NCBI GenBank assembly: GCA_019828565.1
Contig: JAHDYR010000053.1
Location: 682,001 to 746,000, forward strand
Direction of reading: 5' to 3'
Length of the DNA: 64,000 bases
Origin: Carpediemonas membranifera
Lineage: Eukaryota; Fornicata
The notes beneath the pieces are model-generated. The model worked only from the letters and a program-made list of their open reading frames with translations. It was not told the DNA's origin and did not search any database. Below, piece after piece: positions 28,991-38,273 of this stretch (positions within the stretch are counted from its first letter, which is position 1; each line of letters begins with the position of its first letter). The translations under genes and the position numbers were made by a program.

Positions 28991-31663
28991 TTACAACAAC
29001 AGCGTCTTGACAACATCCGAGACTCTGAGTGTCACAAGGTCCTCGTAGCGCTGGCCGTTACCGACATAGGCGATCGGGACATTGGTTGTGTGTACCATCG
29101 TGATCGCCGCGCCAACCTTCGTCTCTACGGCATCATACTTTGTCAGCACGATGCCGTCGATCAGATGAGGTGTCGGCCGGTCAGAGTAGGATGCGAGCGC
29201 CTCGTTGAACGCCGTCAGCTGGCTCACAGCCTCGCCGCCAACAAGGGCCTCGCCAACGAAGAGCACGCGGTCTGGCCGAGCAGTGTCGACAAGATTCGTG
29301 AGTTGACGCATCAGGTTGGAGTTACCCTGCATCCGCCCGGCCGTGTCGATGAGCAACACGTCCCTGCCTTGCCCAGTGGTCTCATTAATGGCGAATTTGG
29401 CAACATTGGCGGGTGTGGTGCTGTAGCCCGACTCAATCAAATCAACGCCGAGTCGTGTAGCGTGGAGCTTAAGCTGCTCGATAGCACCCGACCTGAAGGT
29501 GTCGCATGCGGCCATAGAAACGGTGAGGCCAGCGTCGGTGCACAGCGCGGCGACCTTGGCGAGGGAGGTACTGTTGTGTGTTACGACCATCTCGCGGTTG
29601 ATGATGAATCGTGCGTTGCCGTCGATGGTGAAGCCGTAGTAGTCGTCCTCCGGCAGCCGCTCGACCGTGAAGGCCTGGCGGTGTTGGTCAGGCTGGGGGC
29701 GGCTGGACTCAACCCGCAGAGGAAGGCGGGCCAGGTCGCCCGTGATCTCGCCAGACTTGGTCACGAACAGGCCCAAGGAGCGGGCCATGAAGGCGGCGTC
29801 GTCGACCAGACCCCTGGAGCCGGACTGGTAGCCGTTGGTGTCGACCAGGCCGGCCAGACACTGGCGCCGGGCCTCGGCGGGCCCGTACTTGATGGCTGGG
29901 GGAACGCGCTTGCCGTACGGACGCATGGCCTCGACGGGGTCGCGGTTGGGGAGGAGCTCCTCGATCGCCTCGAGGACGGCGGCGGGGGTGTCCTCGGGCA
30001 TGGCGTCGTCCCAGGCGGCCCCGAGCCAGGCCCCGACGACGTATGGGTGGACGGGGACGGCGGGGTCGGCCCGGCCGTGGAAGGAGAGCTCGGGGGCGAT
30101 GACGGCCTTGAGCTCGGCACGGATGGCGTCGGGGAGGGCGAAGAAGGATTCGACGGAGATGTCGAAGACGCCGTCCGCCGGGACGTAGAGGGGGTTGCCG
30201 GCCAGTGACGCCAGCCAGCCCTCGGCGACGGCCCTGGTGTCGAACTGCTGGGACTCGAGCTGGATGGCGGTGGCCCCGCCATCCAGACCCAGGCTGAGTC
30301 TGTACGCCGCGGCAGCCCACCCCTTGCCCTCGACCTCGGCCAGGCGCTGGGGTTCGGGCAGGGCTACCGTGAGGATATGGGCCATGTTGCACGTGAACTT
30401 TGCCCCACCCTGGAGGCTGACCCGCGCCATCTCCTGTCGGCCGGTGGTGACACTGCCCACGGTCCTGGGGGTGCCGTCGTCGCCCATCAGTATGTCACCG
30501 ACGACAACATCCTGCACGGGCTTGAACTCGCCGTCGGCCATGAGCACGGGCGTGTCCTTGCCGAGACACTTGCCGACGCCGTTCACACCGACGAAAGCAA
30601 TGACATAGGGCCTTCCGTTGCGGCGCTCTCTCTTGTGCTGCTCCGCCTCCGCCAGGACGTCGATGGTTCCGTGTGTGGACAGAATACCGGCCATCGTCGT
30701 CGAGACGGCCTCGGTCACGGCCCGGGAAACTCGCATGCCCGTCCTCCCGCCCTGCATGTCCTGGCGTACGCGGTCACAGATGCTGTCGGCAACATCAACG
30801 GCCACGTTTCGCTCGATGAGTCTGCTGCGGAGGGCCTTGAGAGCGCTGCTGACGTCGGCGTCACCCCTGCGGAACATGGAGAGGATGCGAGACGTGCTCT
30901 CGATCTCATCGAGGTTCACATGGTCAGACTCGATCACACGGGACTTCGTCCTCTTGTACGGCCCCTCGGCCTTCTTCTCGGTCTGCTTATGCTCCGTGAG
31001 CGCGGCGATCTCATCCTTCTCCTCCTGGGTGACCTGGCCGGCCCACTTGCGGCCCTCCTTGCCATCCTTCCCCTTCTTGCCGTCCTTATCTTTGCCCTTG
31101 CCGCGAGGGATATAGGCCGAGGGGCCGCGGGCCTGCTTCGGTGAGACCCGTGCCATCAGCGAGGTCAGCTCGTCGATGTCAAGAGTCCTGTCTGCCTCTT
31201 CGTTGGACGAAGGGGACGAGGCCGCAGACCCTGTGGGGCCAGCGGCCTTGGTGTTGGCGCTGTTGGCCGAGCCGCCGCCCCTGAGCGATCGGGCAACGAT
31301 GCGGGAATACTCGGCGTCGAAGTCAAGTAGCTTCGTCGGGTTATCGGTGATCTTGGCGGGGAAGGCCGCCAGGAACCCATCGGCCAAAGCGGCAAGGATG
31401 TCGTCGCCATGCATCTTGCTGGCAAGGATGCGCTGGACAATCAAAACAAAGAAAATGCCTCGGACGTTGTCCCGAAGGCACTTGAATGCGAATTGGGAGG
31501 CTTCAGGCTGCCCCTTCTTGAAATCAGCGAGGCTACCTCTCCCAACCAGGTGAAAAGCGATCAATTCGTTGACAAGACACATAAGGGAGTTAGCCTTAGC
31601 AGAATCGTCAGCGTGGTGATAAAGAACAACGCCTCCTGTCGTTGCGACGGTGAAAAGCTCCAT
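28991..31663 (-). CDS. SRPRA: Signal recognition particle receptor alpha subunit, interrupted by an intein
   Basis: The 890-residue precursor has an N-terminal longin-like SRX domain (residues 1-130, MELFTVATTGGVVLY), a charged linker (about 130-260) and an NG GTPase domain. The P-loop reads GVNGVGK, then an inserted 332-residue intein, and resumes with STSLAKVAALC. Downstream are DTFRSGAIEQL, LIDTAGRM (G3), TKYD (G4) and the closing FtsY-like YVGNGQRYEDL. Without the intein the product is 558 aa, within the usual size range. SR-alpha docks the SRP-ribosome complex at the ER, so protein splicing would be essential for viability: the unspliced precursor has its P-loop split. The start ATG 31663 gives the canonical SRX N-terminus. 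Confidence 0.93.
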   Translation of the reverse strand: MELFTVATTGGVVLYHHADDSAKANSLMCLVNELIAFHLVGRGSLADFKKGQPEASQFAFKCLRDNVRGIFFVLIVQRILASKMHGDDILAALADGFLAAFPAKITDNPTKLLDFDAEYSRIVARSLRGGGSANSANTKAAGPTGSAASSPSSNEEADRTLDIDELTSLMARVSPKQARGPSAYIPRGKGKDKDGKKGKDGKEGRKWAGQVTQEEKDEIAALTEHKQTEKKAEGPYKRTKSRVIESDHVNLDEIESTSRILSMFRRGDADVSSALKALRSRLIERNVAVDVADSICDRVRQDMQGGRTGMRVSRAVTEAVSTTMAGILSTHGTIDVLAEAEQHKRERRNGRPYVIAFVGVNGVGKCLGKDTPVLMADGEFKPVQDVVVGDILMGDDGTPRTVGSVTTGRQEMARVSLQGGAKFTCNMAHILTVALPEPQRLAEVEGKGWAAAAYRLSLGLDGGATAIQLESQQFDTRAVAEGWLASLAGNPLYVPADGVFDISVESFFALPDAIRAELKAVIAPELSFHGRADPAVPVHPYVVGAWLGAAWDDAMPEDTPAAVLEAIEELLPNRDPVEAMRPYGKRVPPAIKYGPAEARRQCLAGLVDTNGYQSGSRGLVDDAAFMARSLGLFVTKSGEITGDLARLPLRVESSRPQPDQHRQAFTVERLPEDDYYGFTIDGNARFIINREMVVTHNSTSLAKVAALCTDAGLTVSMAACDTFRSGAIEQLKLHATRLGVDLIESGYSTTPANVAKFAINETTGQGRDVLLIDTAGRMQGNSNLMRQLTNLVDTARPDRVLFVGEALVGGEAVSQLTAFNEALASYSDRPTPHLIDGIVLTKYDAVETKVGAAITMVHTTNVPIAYVGNGQRYEDLVTLRVSDVVKTLLL
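29573..30568 (-). mobile_element. Intein in the SR-alpha P-loop, splicing-competent by motif, dead endonuclease
   Basis: 332 codons in frame with SR-alpha. Block A starts with Cys1 (CLGKDTPVLMADG), followed by LMGDDGTPRTV. Block B is FTCNMAHILTV, with the conserved Asn and His pair. Block F is EDDYYGFTIDGNARFI. Block G ends VVTHN, with penultimate His and terminal Asn, followed by extein Ser. All residues needed for splicing are therefore present. The centre carries degenerate LAGLIDADG repeats: VVGAWLGAAW and LAGLVDTNGY. The positions of the catalytic aspartates are Ala and Asn, so the homing endonuclease should be inactive. It lies exactly between Lys and Ser of the P-loop. An intron reading is rejected because splicing at the nearest GT/AG sites would destroy the P-loop Lys. 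Confidence 0.92.
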
Positions 31664-31976
31664 TCTCGAGAACTGTTGACTATTTAGCGCGGCTTAAATA
31701 GGCCGTGTCAGAGGGCTGCTTGTCATGACTCATGGCTGATGAATTGCCGAGGGGTGGGAAGGGCATGCCAGTGGGATGGCTTGGCTCGAGGATCGTCCGG
31801 AAACGGGGTTGATCTCTCCAGGGCGGGTCAATGTTTGACAGACTTTGGCACGAGCAGCATGACATACAGATGAACATTATCAGTGCATGCCGACGAGTAT
31901 TTCACATGACATGAGTCAATGCTCGATCGGGAGCCGCCCATGTCCAAAAACTATGTGACGGAAATAAACGCAGCAT
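31664..31976. other. Intergenic between SR-alpha and eIF1A
   Basis: 313 bp upstream of SR-alpha and downstream of eIF1A, both on the minus strand. No gene-like frame, RNA gene or repeat is recognised. It should contain the SR-alpha promoter. Confidence 0.4.
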
Positions 31977-32435
31977 TTAGATATCATCGATATCGGAAGG
32001 CTCCTCCTCATCAGCGAACTCGATGCCGTACTCGTCGTTGGGGACGACGCCAAGCTCCTCGCCCTCACGCTCGGCCATAGCCTGCTCCATGGCCTGCTGG
32101 AACTCAGCGGGGATCTCGCCATACTTGCGGAGAGCACGGGCTTCGTCGGGCTTGTAGCGGATGATAACATCGGCCTTCTCATCCTGGAAGTCGCGGAGAG
32201 CGATGAGAACAATATCACCGACGTTGATCCACTCCTTCTTGCGCAACTTGCCGCGGATGTGGCACTGACGCTTCTTGCCGTCAAGGCAGAATGCCTCAAG
32301 ACGACCGTTGCCGAGCATCTTGAGAACCTGCGCGTACTCCTGAGAATCCTCCTTGAACTCAAGATCGCGGGAACCCTGATCGTGCTTCTTGCTCTTCTGA
32401 CGGTTCTTCGCTTGACCACCCTTTTTGCCAGCCAT
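31977..32435 (-). CDS. EIF1A: Translation initiation factor eIF1A
   Basis: 152 aa. The basic N-terminal tail ([17 protein letters not shown]) leads into the S1/OB fold: [50 protein letters not shown] and [16 protein letters not shown]. An acidic tail ends DIDDI, the eIF5B-binding signature. Length and all blocks match the family. eIF1A binds the 40S A site and promotes scanning and start selection. The gene is intronless and divergent from THOC5, with under 200 bp between start codons. Confidence 0.97.
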   Translation of the reverse strand: MAGKKGGQAKNRQKSKKHDQGSRDLEFKEDSQEYAQVLKMLGNGRLEAFCLDGKKRQCHIRGKLRKKEWINVGDIVLIALRDFQDEKADVIIRYKPDEARALRKYGEIPAEFQQAMEQAMAEREGEELGVVPNDEYGIEFADEEEPSDIDDI

Positions 32436-32625
32436 TATACTGTGTTAGGAGCGTTTCAATGGAAAGACGAACAGAAGCAGCGATATGCGAAATGAACCAA
32501 TCATGCACACTTCTGGACGAAAATATAAAATTGCAAGCTGCTTTCTAGGGGCACACCAAGTAGATGCTCGGCGTGTGAGTACTTCTGGGCCATCCCCTTC
32601 GACCACGCATTTTATGCTTACGACC

Positions 32626-34707
32626 ATGGAGGCGAGCGAACTGACGGACAAGGCCCGCGATCTTCAGTCCGTATGTTTGGGCAAGGCTAAAGAGCTTGAG
32701 GAGCTGATCACAGTTGTGCAGAGGGCTTTTGATAGACGAATGGCCGCCAACGCGCCAATTAGCGCCGCGGAGCAGCGCCAGTACCTCAACCAGTTATTTC
32801 CTATCAATGGAAGGCTAGTAGACTATCATGAGCAGCATTCTAATCTAGAGAAGCGCTTCCATGATTCTCTTTTGCGCCGCAACTCCAACGAGGCCGCCGC
32901 GAGCCTCTCCACAGAGCGTATCCAAGTGGAGCATTCCATTGTATCCAATGCAGTGAAGGGACTGCAGGTTGAATCCAACCACACTAAGGTTGTCCTCCTC
33001 GACAGAGCCAAGTATCTCCCCCCGCGGATCGAGAGTATTACCGACGCCGCTGACGTCATATACAAGATAGAGGAAGACATAGAGCAGCGTAAGGCGATCA
33101 TAGCTGACCTGTCAAAGAAGAACGAGTCATTGGCGATGCAAGTCCACATTGCCAACGCCGCGGCCGACCGCCTTACCAAGGCCCCCAAGGAGGTCGCAAG
33201 CATCATCACTCCCGCGCTGAACAACTTCAAGCGCGCCACTCCCCTGCTGCAAACCGAGCTCACACTGGCCAACTCTGGTGCTGAAGACGAGGCGCTGAAG
33301 AAGATGGTACAGCCTCTACGGTTTCTGATGACCCAGCTGATGTCTGTCCGTGCGCTTGCCAAGGCCGCCCGGGTCAGGACACCGTGGGATTTTACCGTGG
33401 AGGCGGGCACTATTGACGAGGACGACGACGATGAGGAGGAGGAGGAGGCTGATAGCGACAGTCCAGTGGAGAAAGAACGCTTCGTCGTCGCCAAGGTCGT
33501 CTTCACGGACTTCTCCCCCCATACAGACGACTCGGAGCCTGAGGACGAAACCGACTCAGACTACGACAGCGACGGGAAGAGGCGGAGGAAGCGGACCCAG
33601 CGTGATCGGATGTACCAGGAGCAGACGAAGCTCGGGGACGATATGAGGAGGGCACGGGCGGCTAGACTCAGGATCCAGGAGGAGCTCAGACGCCACCGCA
33701 CCATCACCCTGCTCTTCACGTTCGTCAGCGAGCTGGGACGGGTGCTTGTTCGGTGTCCGGAGGAGGAGGTGCTGCCGTACCTCATCGTCCCGGGGTCTGG
33801 GCCCGCTATTGGCATAGACGTCCTCTCCAATGAGGTAGTAGCCGCCAATGAGCACCGCGGAGTGCCCTTGAAGTGGGTGCAGGCTCTTGCAGGACTGCCC
33901 CAACTCTCGGAGGGCGCCACTCCCAAGCGGTGTCTCCGGCCTCTGGTCCTGGAGATGCCAGCAATTATCAGCAGGTCCTTCGTTCTCCTAGAGGCTTTAG
34001 ACGCCCTCGCCGACCCCTTCATGGAGAATACACGGCCAAGACATGGTCGCCCCGCCGCTGCACTGGGCTGTGCGGCTCTCAAGGGCTGCCCCCTCGCTGA
34101 TTTGATCGGAGTCGAGTCATCAGTGCTTCTGTCGCCGTACGACCGAGCATTGACCCCCCATAGGTTCGCCGTTCCTGTGGCATCGACGGACTTTGTCGTG
34201 AAACAGAAGCTCTCGTGCATTGTGGCAACTGAATCCGTTAACCACGAGGATTGTGCCTATCAGTATAGCTTTGTCGCCTTTATCGCGGTCGCACCAAACT
34301 CGGACAAGGTCGTGCTCGCCGACTTCAAGATCCTCAGGCCCGACGGGACCGGAAACATCGCTACACTGCCGTTCAACGGACAGAGGCTCGCTGCGTATCA
34401 ACGTGCGGTGATTTCGCACGTTAACCGCGTCGTTTCACGATCTTCCTCCCCAGTCGTGAAGAAGTCTGTCCTGCTGGCTCAGACGCTGCATCTGTGCACC
34501 GCTTCCCTTGCGGTGGGGCTGTTCTTCCACGGCGAGCTCAGCATCAGACGCGACATCCATCGCCTGGCCCTGTTGACCAACCCCTTCTCGGAGTTCGCGG
34601 CGACCGGCCCTAACAATTCACTGTGGCTCAGAGGCCGGCGCCTGCTGCCCCCCATGGAGTGGGTGCAGGCCCGGGGAGGGTCTCCCAGCCTGGTACATGT
34701 CCGCTGA
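32626..34707 (+). CDS. THOC5: THO complex subunit 5-like protein (THOC5)
   Basis: About 693 aa from ATG 32626 (an in-frame ATG at 32614 is an alternative). The N-terminal half is helical coiled coil. A central acidic patch (EDDDDEEEEEADSD, about residues 265-280) and a second one at about 315-330 precede a basic stretch RRRKRTQRDR. In the C-terminal half, VPLKWVQALAGLP matches the LWVQKLGGL motif of THOC5, and the order coiled coil, acidic linker, mixed domain is the THOC5 order. THO couples transcription with mRNA processing and export in the nucleus. Similarity outside these points is weak, so the assignment is probable rather than certain. Confidence 0.6.
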   Translation: MEASELTDKARDLQSVCLGKAKELEELITVVQRAFDRRMAANAPISAAEQRQYLNQLFPINGRLVDYHEQHSNLEKRFHDSLLRRNSNEAAASLSTERIQVEHSIVSNAVKGLQVESNHTKVVLLDRAKYLPPRIESITDAADVIYKIEEDIEQRKAIIADLSKKNESLAMQVHIANAAADRLTKAPKEVASIITPALNNFKRATPLLQTELTLANSGAEDEALKKMVQPLRFLMTQLMSVRALAKAARVRTPWDFTVEAGTIDEDDDDEEEEEADSDSPVEKERFVVAKVVFTDFSPHTDDSEPEDETDSDYDSDGKRRRKRTQRDRMYQEQTKLGDDMRRARAARLRIQEELRRHRTITLLFTFVSELGRVLVRCPEEEVLPYLIVPGSGPAIGIDVLSNEVVAANEHRGVPLKWVQALAGLPQLSEGATPKRCLRPLVLEMPAIISRSFVLLEALDALADPFMENTRPRHGRPAAALGCAALKGCPLADLIGVESSVLLSPYDRALTPHRFAVPVASTDFVVKQKLSCIVATESVNHEDCAYQYSFVAFIAVAPNSDKVVLADFKILRPDGTGNIATLPFNGQRLAAYQRAVISHVNRVVSRSSSPVVKKSVLLAQTLHLCTASLAVGLFFHGELSIRRDIHRLALLTNPFSEFAATGPNNSLWLRGRRLLPPMEWVQARGGSPSLVHVR

Positions 34708-34939
34708 GGGGGTGTCGATGATATATAAATGCCCCGGTCCGACTACTGTTTTCTCGCTGATTCATTTGGGAGATGGCATGGTTCTTTCGTTGGCCAGACG
34801 CACTCATCTAGTCCGCACCTCAAACTACCACAATGCAATGACGATGCCACAATCTCCACTGTTGACCCTGCTCTCTCCCATAAAGCTGCCGCCACGTCTC
34901 CAGTCATATTTACATTATACATGTATCGGGCTATCCGGA

Positions 34940-36034
34940 TTACTCGTCGTTGTTGCCACGAAGCGTGTTGAGGGCAGCAAAGCGTGCCTCAAGGCTCTGC
35001 TCCACTGAGCTAAACGGAGAACGCTGACCTGACTGCCCGAAGACGTTGCCCGCGGGTGGCTGAAGGGGGCTAGGTTGTCCGCTCCCGCTGTTGACATTGG
35101 GGAACATGGGCTCCTCAGGCTCGGGTCTGACCTCGGGCTGGGGCTCGGGCTTTGGCGAGGGGGGCGGGGGCTGGGCAGGCTCGCTGGGCGGCATGGGCGG
35201 GGGGTTGGACGGCGCCAAGTCCTGGGGTTGCGAGTAGTGCTGAGGCGGGGCCTGAGGCTGCCAGGTCTGGGCGGCTTGTCCCGAGGGATACATGCCCTGG
35301 GCTGCGGCGTAGTACTGCTGCTGCTGGGGCTGTCCGAAGGGGCAGGGATCGACCGTGGACTGCGGAGGGGCCTGTCGAGGGTCATATGCAGGCTCGACGT
35401 TGTAGCTGTGGGTGCCCGGGTTAACGGTGGCAAAGTCTGGCGCGTGAATAGGCTGGGGGTCAGAGGCGATGTCGGGAAGCTGCTCGTCGGGGATGATGGC
35501 CGAAATGTCGATCTGGCGCTCAGCGGCGAGGGTGCGGAGGCTATGCATGACGAGCGACATATCGGGGATCTTGGCCTGGAGCTTGCTGATCACATAAGGG
35601 TCGACGAACCCGTCCTTGTTCTCTAGCACGGACTTGACGAACTTCTTGCCGTACTTCTTCATGAAGTCCTCCTTGATGACGGCAAACTCCTTGATCTCTG
35701 ACTCCTTGGAGGCCCAGATGACAGTGCAGACGGCCTCTCTAATAGACTCGGGGCATGCAGGCTCGCTTGTGACGAGGTGAAGGCGTGCGGTAATCAGCTC
35801 CAAGTATCCTCGGAGGATCTCGTTAGCCTCCATCAGAAACTCCTCGCGAATGATCTGTTCCTGCTTAATTCTGGGAAGCTGAATGCTCTTCCCCGCCTTC
35901 AGGAGGCCGACGATTGCGTTGGTCTCTTGAGAGACAAGGTTCCTTTTCGTGTTCTGGCTGATGTTAATCCGAGCTTGGGCTTGTGCGATATGCATCTTCA
36001 AGTTCAGTTCATCTTTGGAGTTAAACGAGGGCAT
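34940..36034 (-). CDS. IST1: IST1-domain ESCRT-III associated protein
   Basis: 364 aa from ATG 36034. Residues 1-190 form the IST1 helical core: ELNLKMHIAQAQARI, ARxEQIIREEFLMEAxEIL-type block (QEQIIREEFLMEANEIL), CTVIWASKES and FMKKYGKKFV. A long Pro/Gln-rich disordered linker (about 190-335) follows. The last residues SLEARFAALNTLRG fit a C-terminal MIT-interacting motif (LxxRxxxL), as in IST1 proteins that recruit VPS4 or other MIT proteins. IST1 acts at endosomes and the midbody. An upstream in-frame extension to 36157 lacks family similarity and is not used. Confidence 0.9.
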   Translation of the reverse strand: MPSFNSKDELNLKMHIAQAQARINISQNTKRNLVSQETNAIVGLLKAGKSIQLPRIKQEQIIREEFLMEANEILRGYLELITARLHLVTSEPACPESIREAVCTVIWASKESEIKEFAVIKEDFMKKYGKKFVKSVLENKDGFVDPYVISKLQAKIPDMSLVMHSLRTLAAERQIDISAIIPDEQLPDIASDPQPIHAPDFATVNPGTHSYNVEPAYDPRQAPPQSTVDPCPFGQPQQQQYYAAAQGMYPSGQAAQTWQPQAPPQHYSQPQDLAPSNPPPMPPSEPAQPPPPSPKPEPQPEVRPEPEEPMFPNVNSGSGQPSPLQPPAGNVFGQSGQRSPFSSVEQSLEARFAALNTLRGNNDE

Positions 36035-36316
36035 TTTCTTTCGTTCTTGTTCTTGCTCGTTTGGGTGCGGATCGCAGATCTGACCCCAGACTATTTCCGG
36101 GAGGCAGTCTGCGAATTGAGTGGATGTTAGAGGTCTGAAGGGAACGCTACCTGACAATGCTCATGGTGTAAAGTTCAATTTCGCCTCGGTTCCCATTTCA
36201 ACGCCGTAAATGTGAATGTGAAGATCAGACTGAAGAGAAACTTGCTATCACTATCACTGACAACAGCTAATTCTCTTCTGCGGGACCCGCGGGCTGTCGT
36301 TGCACCCGCGCACTTT

Positions 36317-37601
36317 ATGCAAAATTCAGCACCGAAATCGGCAGTGATCACAGCTGGCTCCTCATACCAGATGCTGCCAAACAATCTTAGTGCAAATTCT
36401 CCTATTTCATCTCAAAATGCAAGGCCAGCTCGCTCAGCCGACGAACCCAAATCGATACGCGGGGCTGTTGGCTTTCCCCCGGTTCCAGCGGATGGCGTGA
36501 GCACCATGATCACCCAAAAGACGTTCGAGATTCCACTAATTTACAATGCTAGCCCCAAGTGGCGCACAAGCACTGCTGTATGTTTAGATCCACCGTCATT
36601 CCCTAACACAGCTCAAGGAGCAGCGGAAAGCCGACTTCCTCCGCGGCACCCAGGAGACCATACGCCAGACCGTCCAGTATTACAAGACGACAGCCCAGCG
36701 CCAGGTCGAGAAGGAGGAGTTTGAGTTCAAGCGAGACAGCAAGGCCGGAAAGATGACCCGGACCGAACTACTGGAGAAGAGGCGGCAGGAGGCACTCAAC
36801 CAGTCCCATAAGAGCCCTCCAGAGTTGCCCAAGTTCACTGGCCTTGACCAGCCATTCTATAACGTTCTCACGATGACTGCCCCGCCCGGATCAACGGCCA
36901 CAACTCGGAACTCAAGGCGAATGGCGATAGCGGCAAAGCACAGGAAGAAGCTGGACTTCACCGACGAGGAGGAGCCCAGCCGTGACGACCCTCACAAGGT
37001 CAACTGGCGAACGAAGACTGTCAGCAACAAGGTCGGCAATAAGATCCCGAGGTTCGATCAGGTTGACGGGCCGCTGCAGTCAGCGAAGATCCCATACCCC
37101 TTCCCGCTCAGGCCGGGCCGAAAGCACTCGGCCAAACCTCGGTTCACGACGACGATCGACCGGACAGATAGTGAGGTCGGATTCATCGATGCCATGGTCC
37201 GAGACGCATCTAATGAGGAGATCATAGGTCCAATGTACTCATCATTTACTCCGGATAACATCTTCCGCGAGCCCCAGCTCCCAAAGCCCAAGAGAGACGT
37301 CCCGCCGATCAACAAGGAGGCGTCAGAGGCAGAGGCAATGATCAGGCCGGTAGAGGCCATTGCACCTGAAGCACTGGGCCAGAGGATGCAGGCTGTGGTC
37401 CTTGGCCGCAGCATTGCACCAAGGGGGTCACGGATCATGCGGTTCGATCTCCAGGCCCTGAAGAGTGGCAGAGTTGGTGAGAATCCGCGGGTTAGCGATG
37501 CCGGGGTGAGGCCTGGGCAGCTCAAGAGGCCCGTGTCATGCCCGCCCGGTTCTGTGCGGATGGGCGGGTTCGATCGCATGTCTCATCTCTCAGTCAGGTG
37601 A
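36317..37601 (+). CDS. Hypothetical basic protein, two exons
   Basis: Exon 1 (36317-36577, start could be ATG 36371) and exon 2 (36612-37601) are joined across a 34-nt intron, GTATGT...CCTAACACAG, one of the clearest in the window. The fusion gives STA-LKEQRKADFL and a product of about 416 aa. The part after the junction is a short charged helix (LKEQRKADFLRGTQET); the rest is Pro/Arg-rich with little hydrophobic core, for example YPFPLRPGRKHSAKP. No enzyme motif, signal peptide or membrane segment. Composition resembles structural microtubule-associated or flagellar proteins, but I recognise no family. Confidence 0.65.
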
Positions 37602-38273
37602 GTCGAGGCACCCCCGCCAGCCAGCAGCATTGTAAATCTGGAGCGATGGAGTCGGGTTGACTGTAGTTGTGCGATTTGGCATGAAATATCTGATATTATC
37701 TGATATTTGGGTTTGGCTACACCGAGATTTCGGCACTCAAGAAGAAGATGGGATCATCGCACTCCAGAACCCTTGCTGGTGTCTATACAACCACTCAGGA
37801 TATCGAAGAGGAATCTAACCAAACGATTGAGCTTACATCGAAGCGCAGGACTCATCGTGCTAGGTAAAAACGCTATAGTGAGCTTATTGCGCACGCAATA
37901 AAAGGATACAACCGCGAAATCACTGCTTAATGGACGCATCAGTGTTGGCGTAGGAGCTTGTATGAACCAATTTCATGCTTCCGCTCGTCATTTGGCTTTT
38001 CACACATACATCTTCCAACGAATGGATGGAATTCAGGCACCACTCACTGGCAGACGCGAGGTCTGATTGTGTACAAAGCAACATAACAATATGGGCCTGG
38101 TTCTGTGAACGAGTTTCAGGTGGATTTGGACCCACGTCGGCCGCATAGCAACTCTGATTGAACGACGGTGTCTTGCGCCAAGTTTTCAAACGATGCCAGT
38201 CCAGTATGTCTCAGTGCGATCGCCGCTGACTCATCCAGGGTCTGCCTTCGGACATTGGGTAAACTGCGAGGCA
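37602..38273. other. Intergenic, nothing recognised
   Basis: 672 bp, more AT-rich than average. The region has short frames on both strands with no protein-like features. The IFT70 frame could be extended back to ATG 38193, but the added residues do not resemble the family. No RNA gene or repeat is seen. Confidence 0.45.

Noticed and set aside
28949-30208. 419-codon plus-strand frame opposite SR-alpha and its intein
   Set aside because: Shadow of the minus-strand gene; no motif, and composition reflects antisense GC-rich coding.
29571-30569. Reading the SR-alpha insert as a 1-kb spliceosomal intron, because it starts near GTGTCT and ends ACACAACAG
   Set aside because: Removing it at those sites changes the P-loop Lys to Asn. 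The segment is open in frame throughout and carries all intein blocks; other introns here are below 65 nt.
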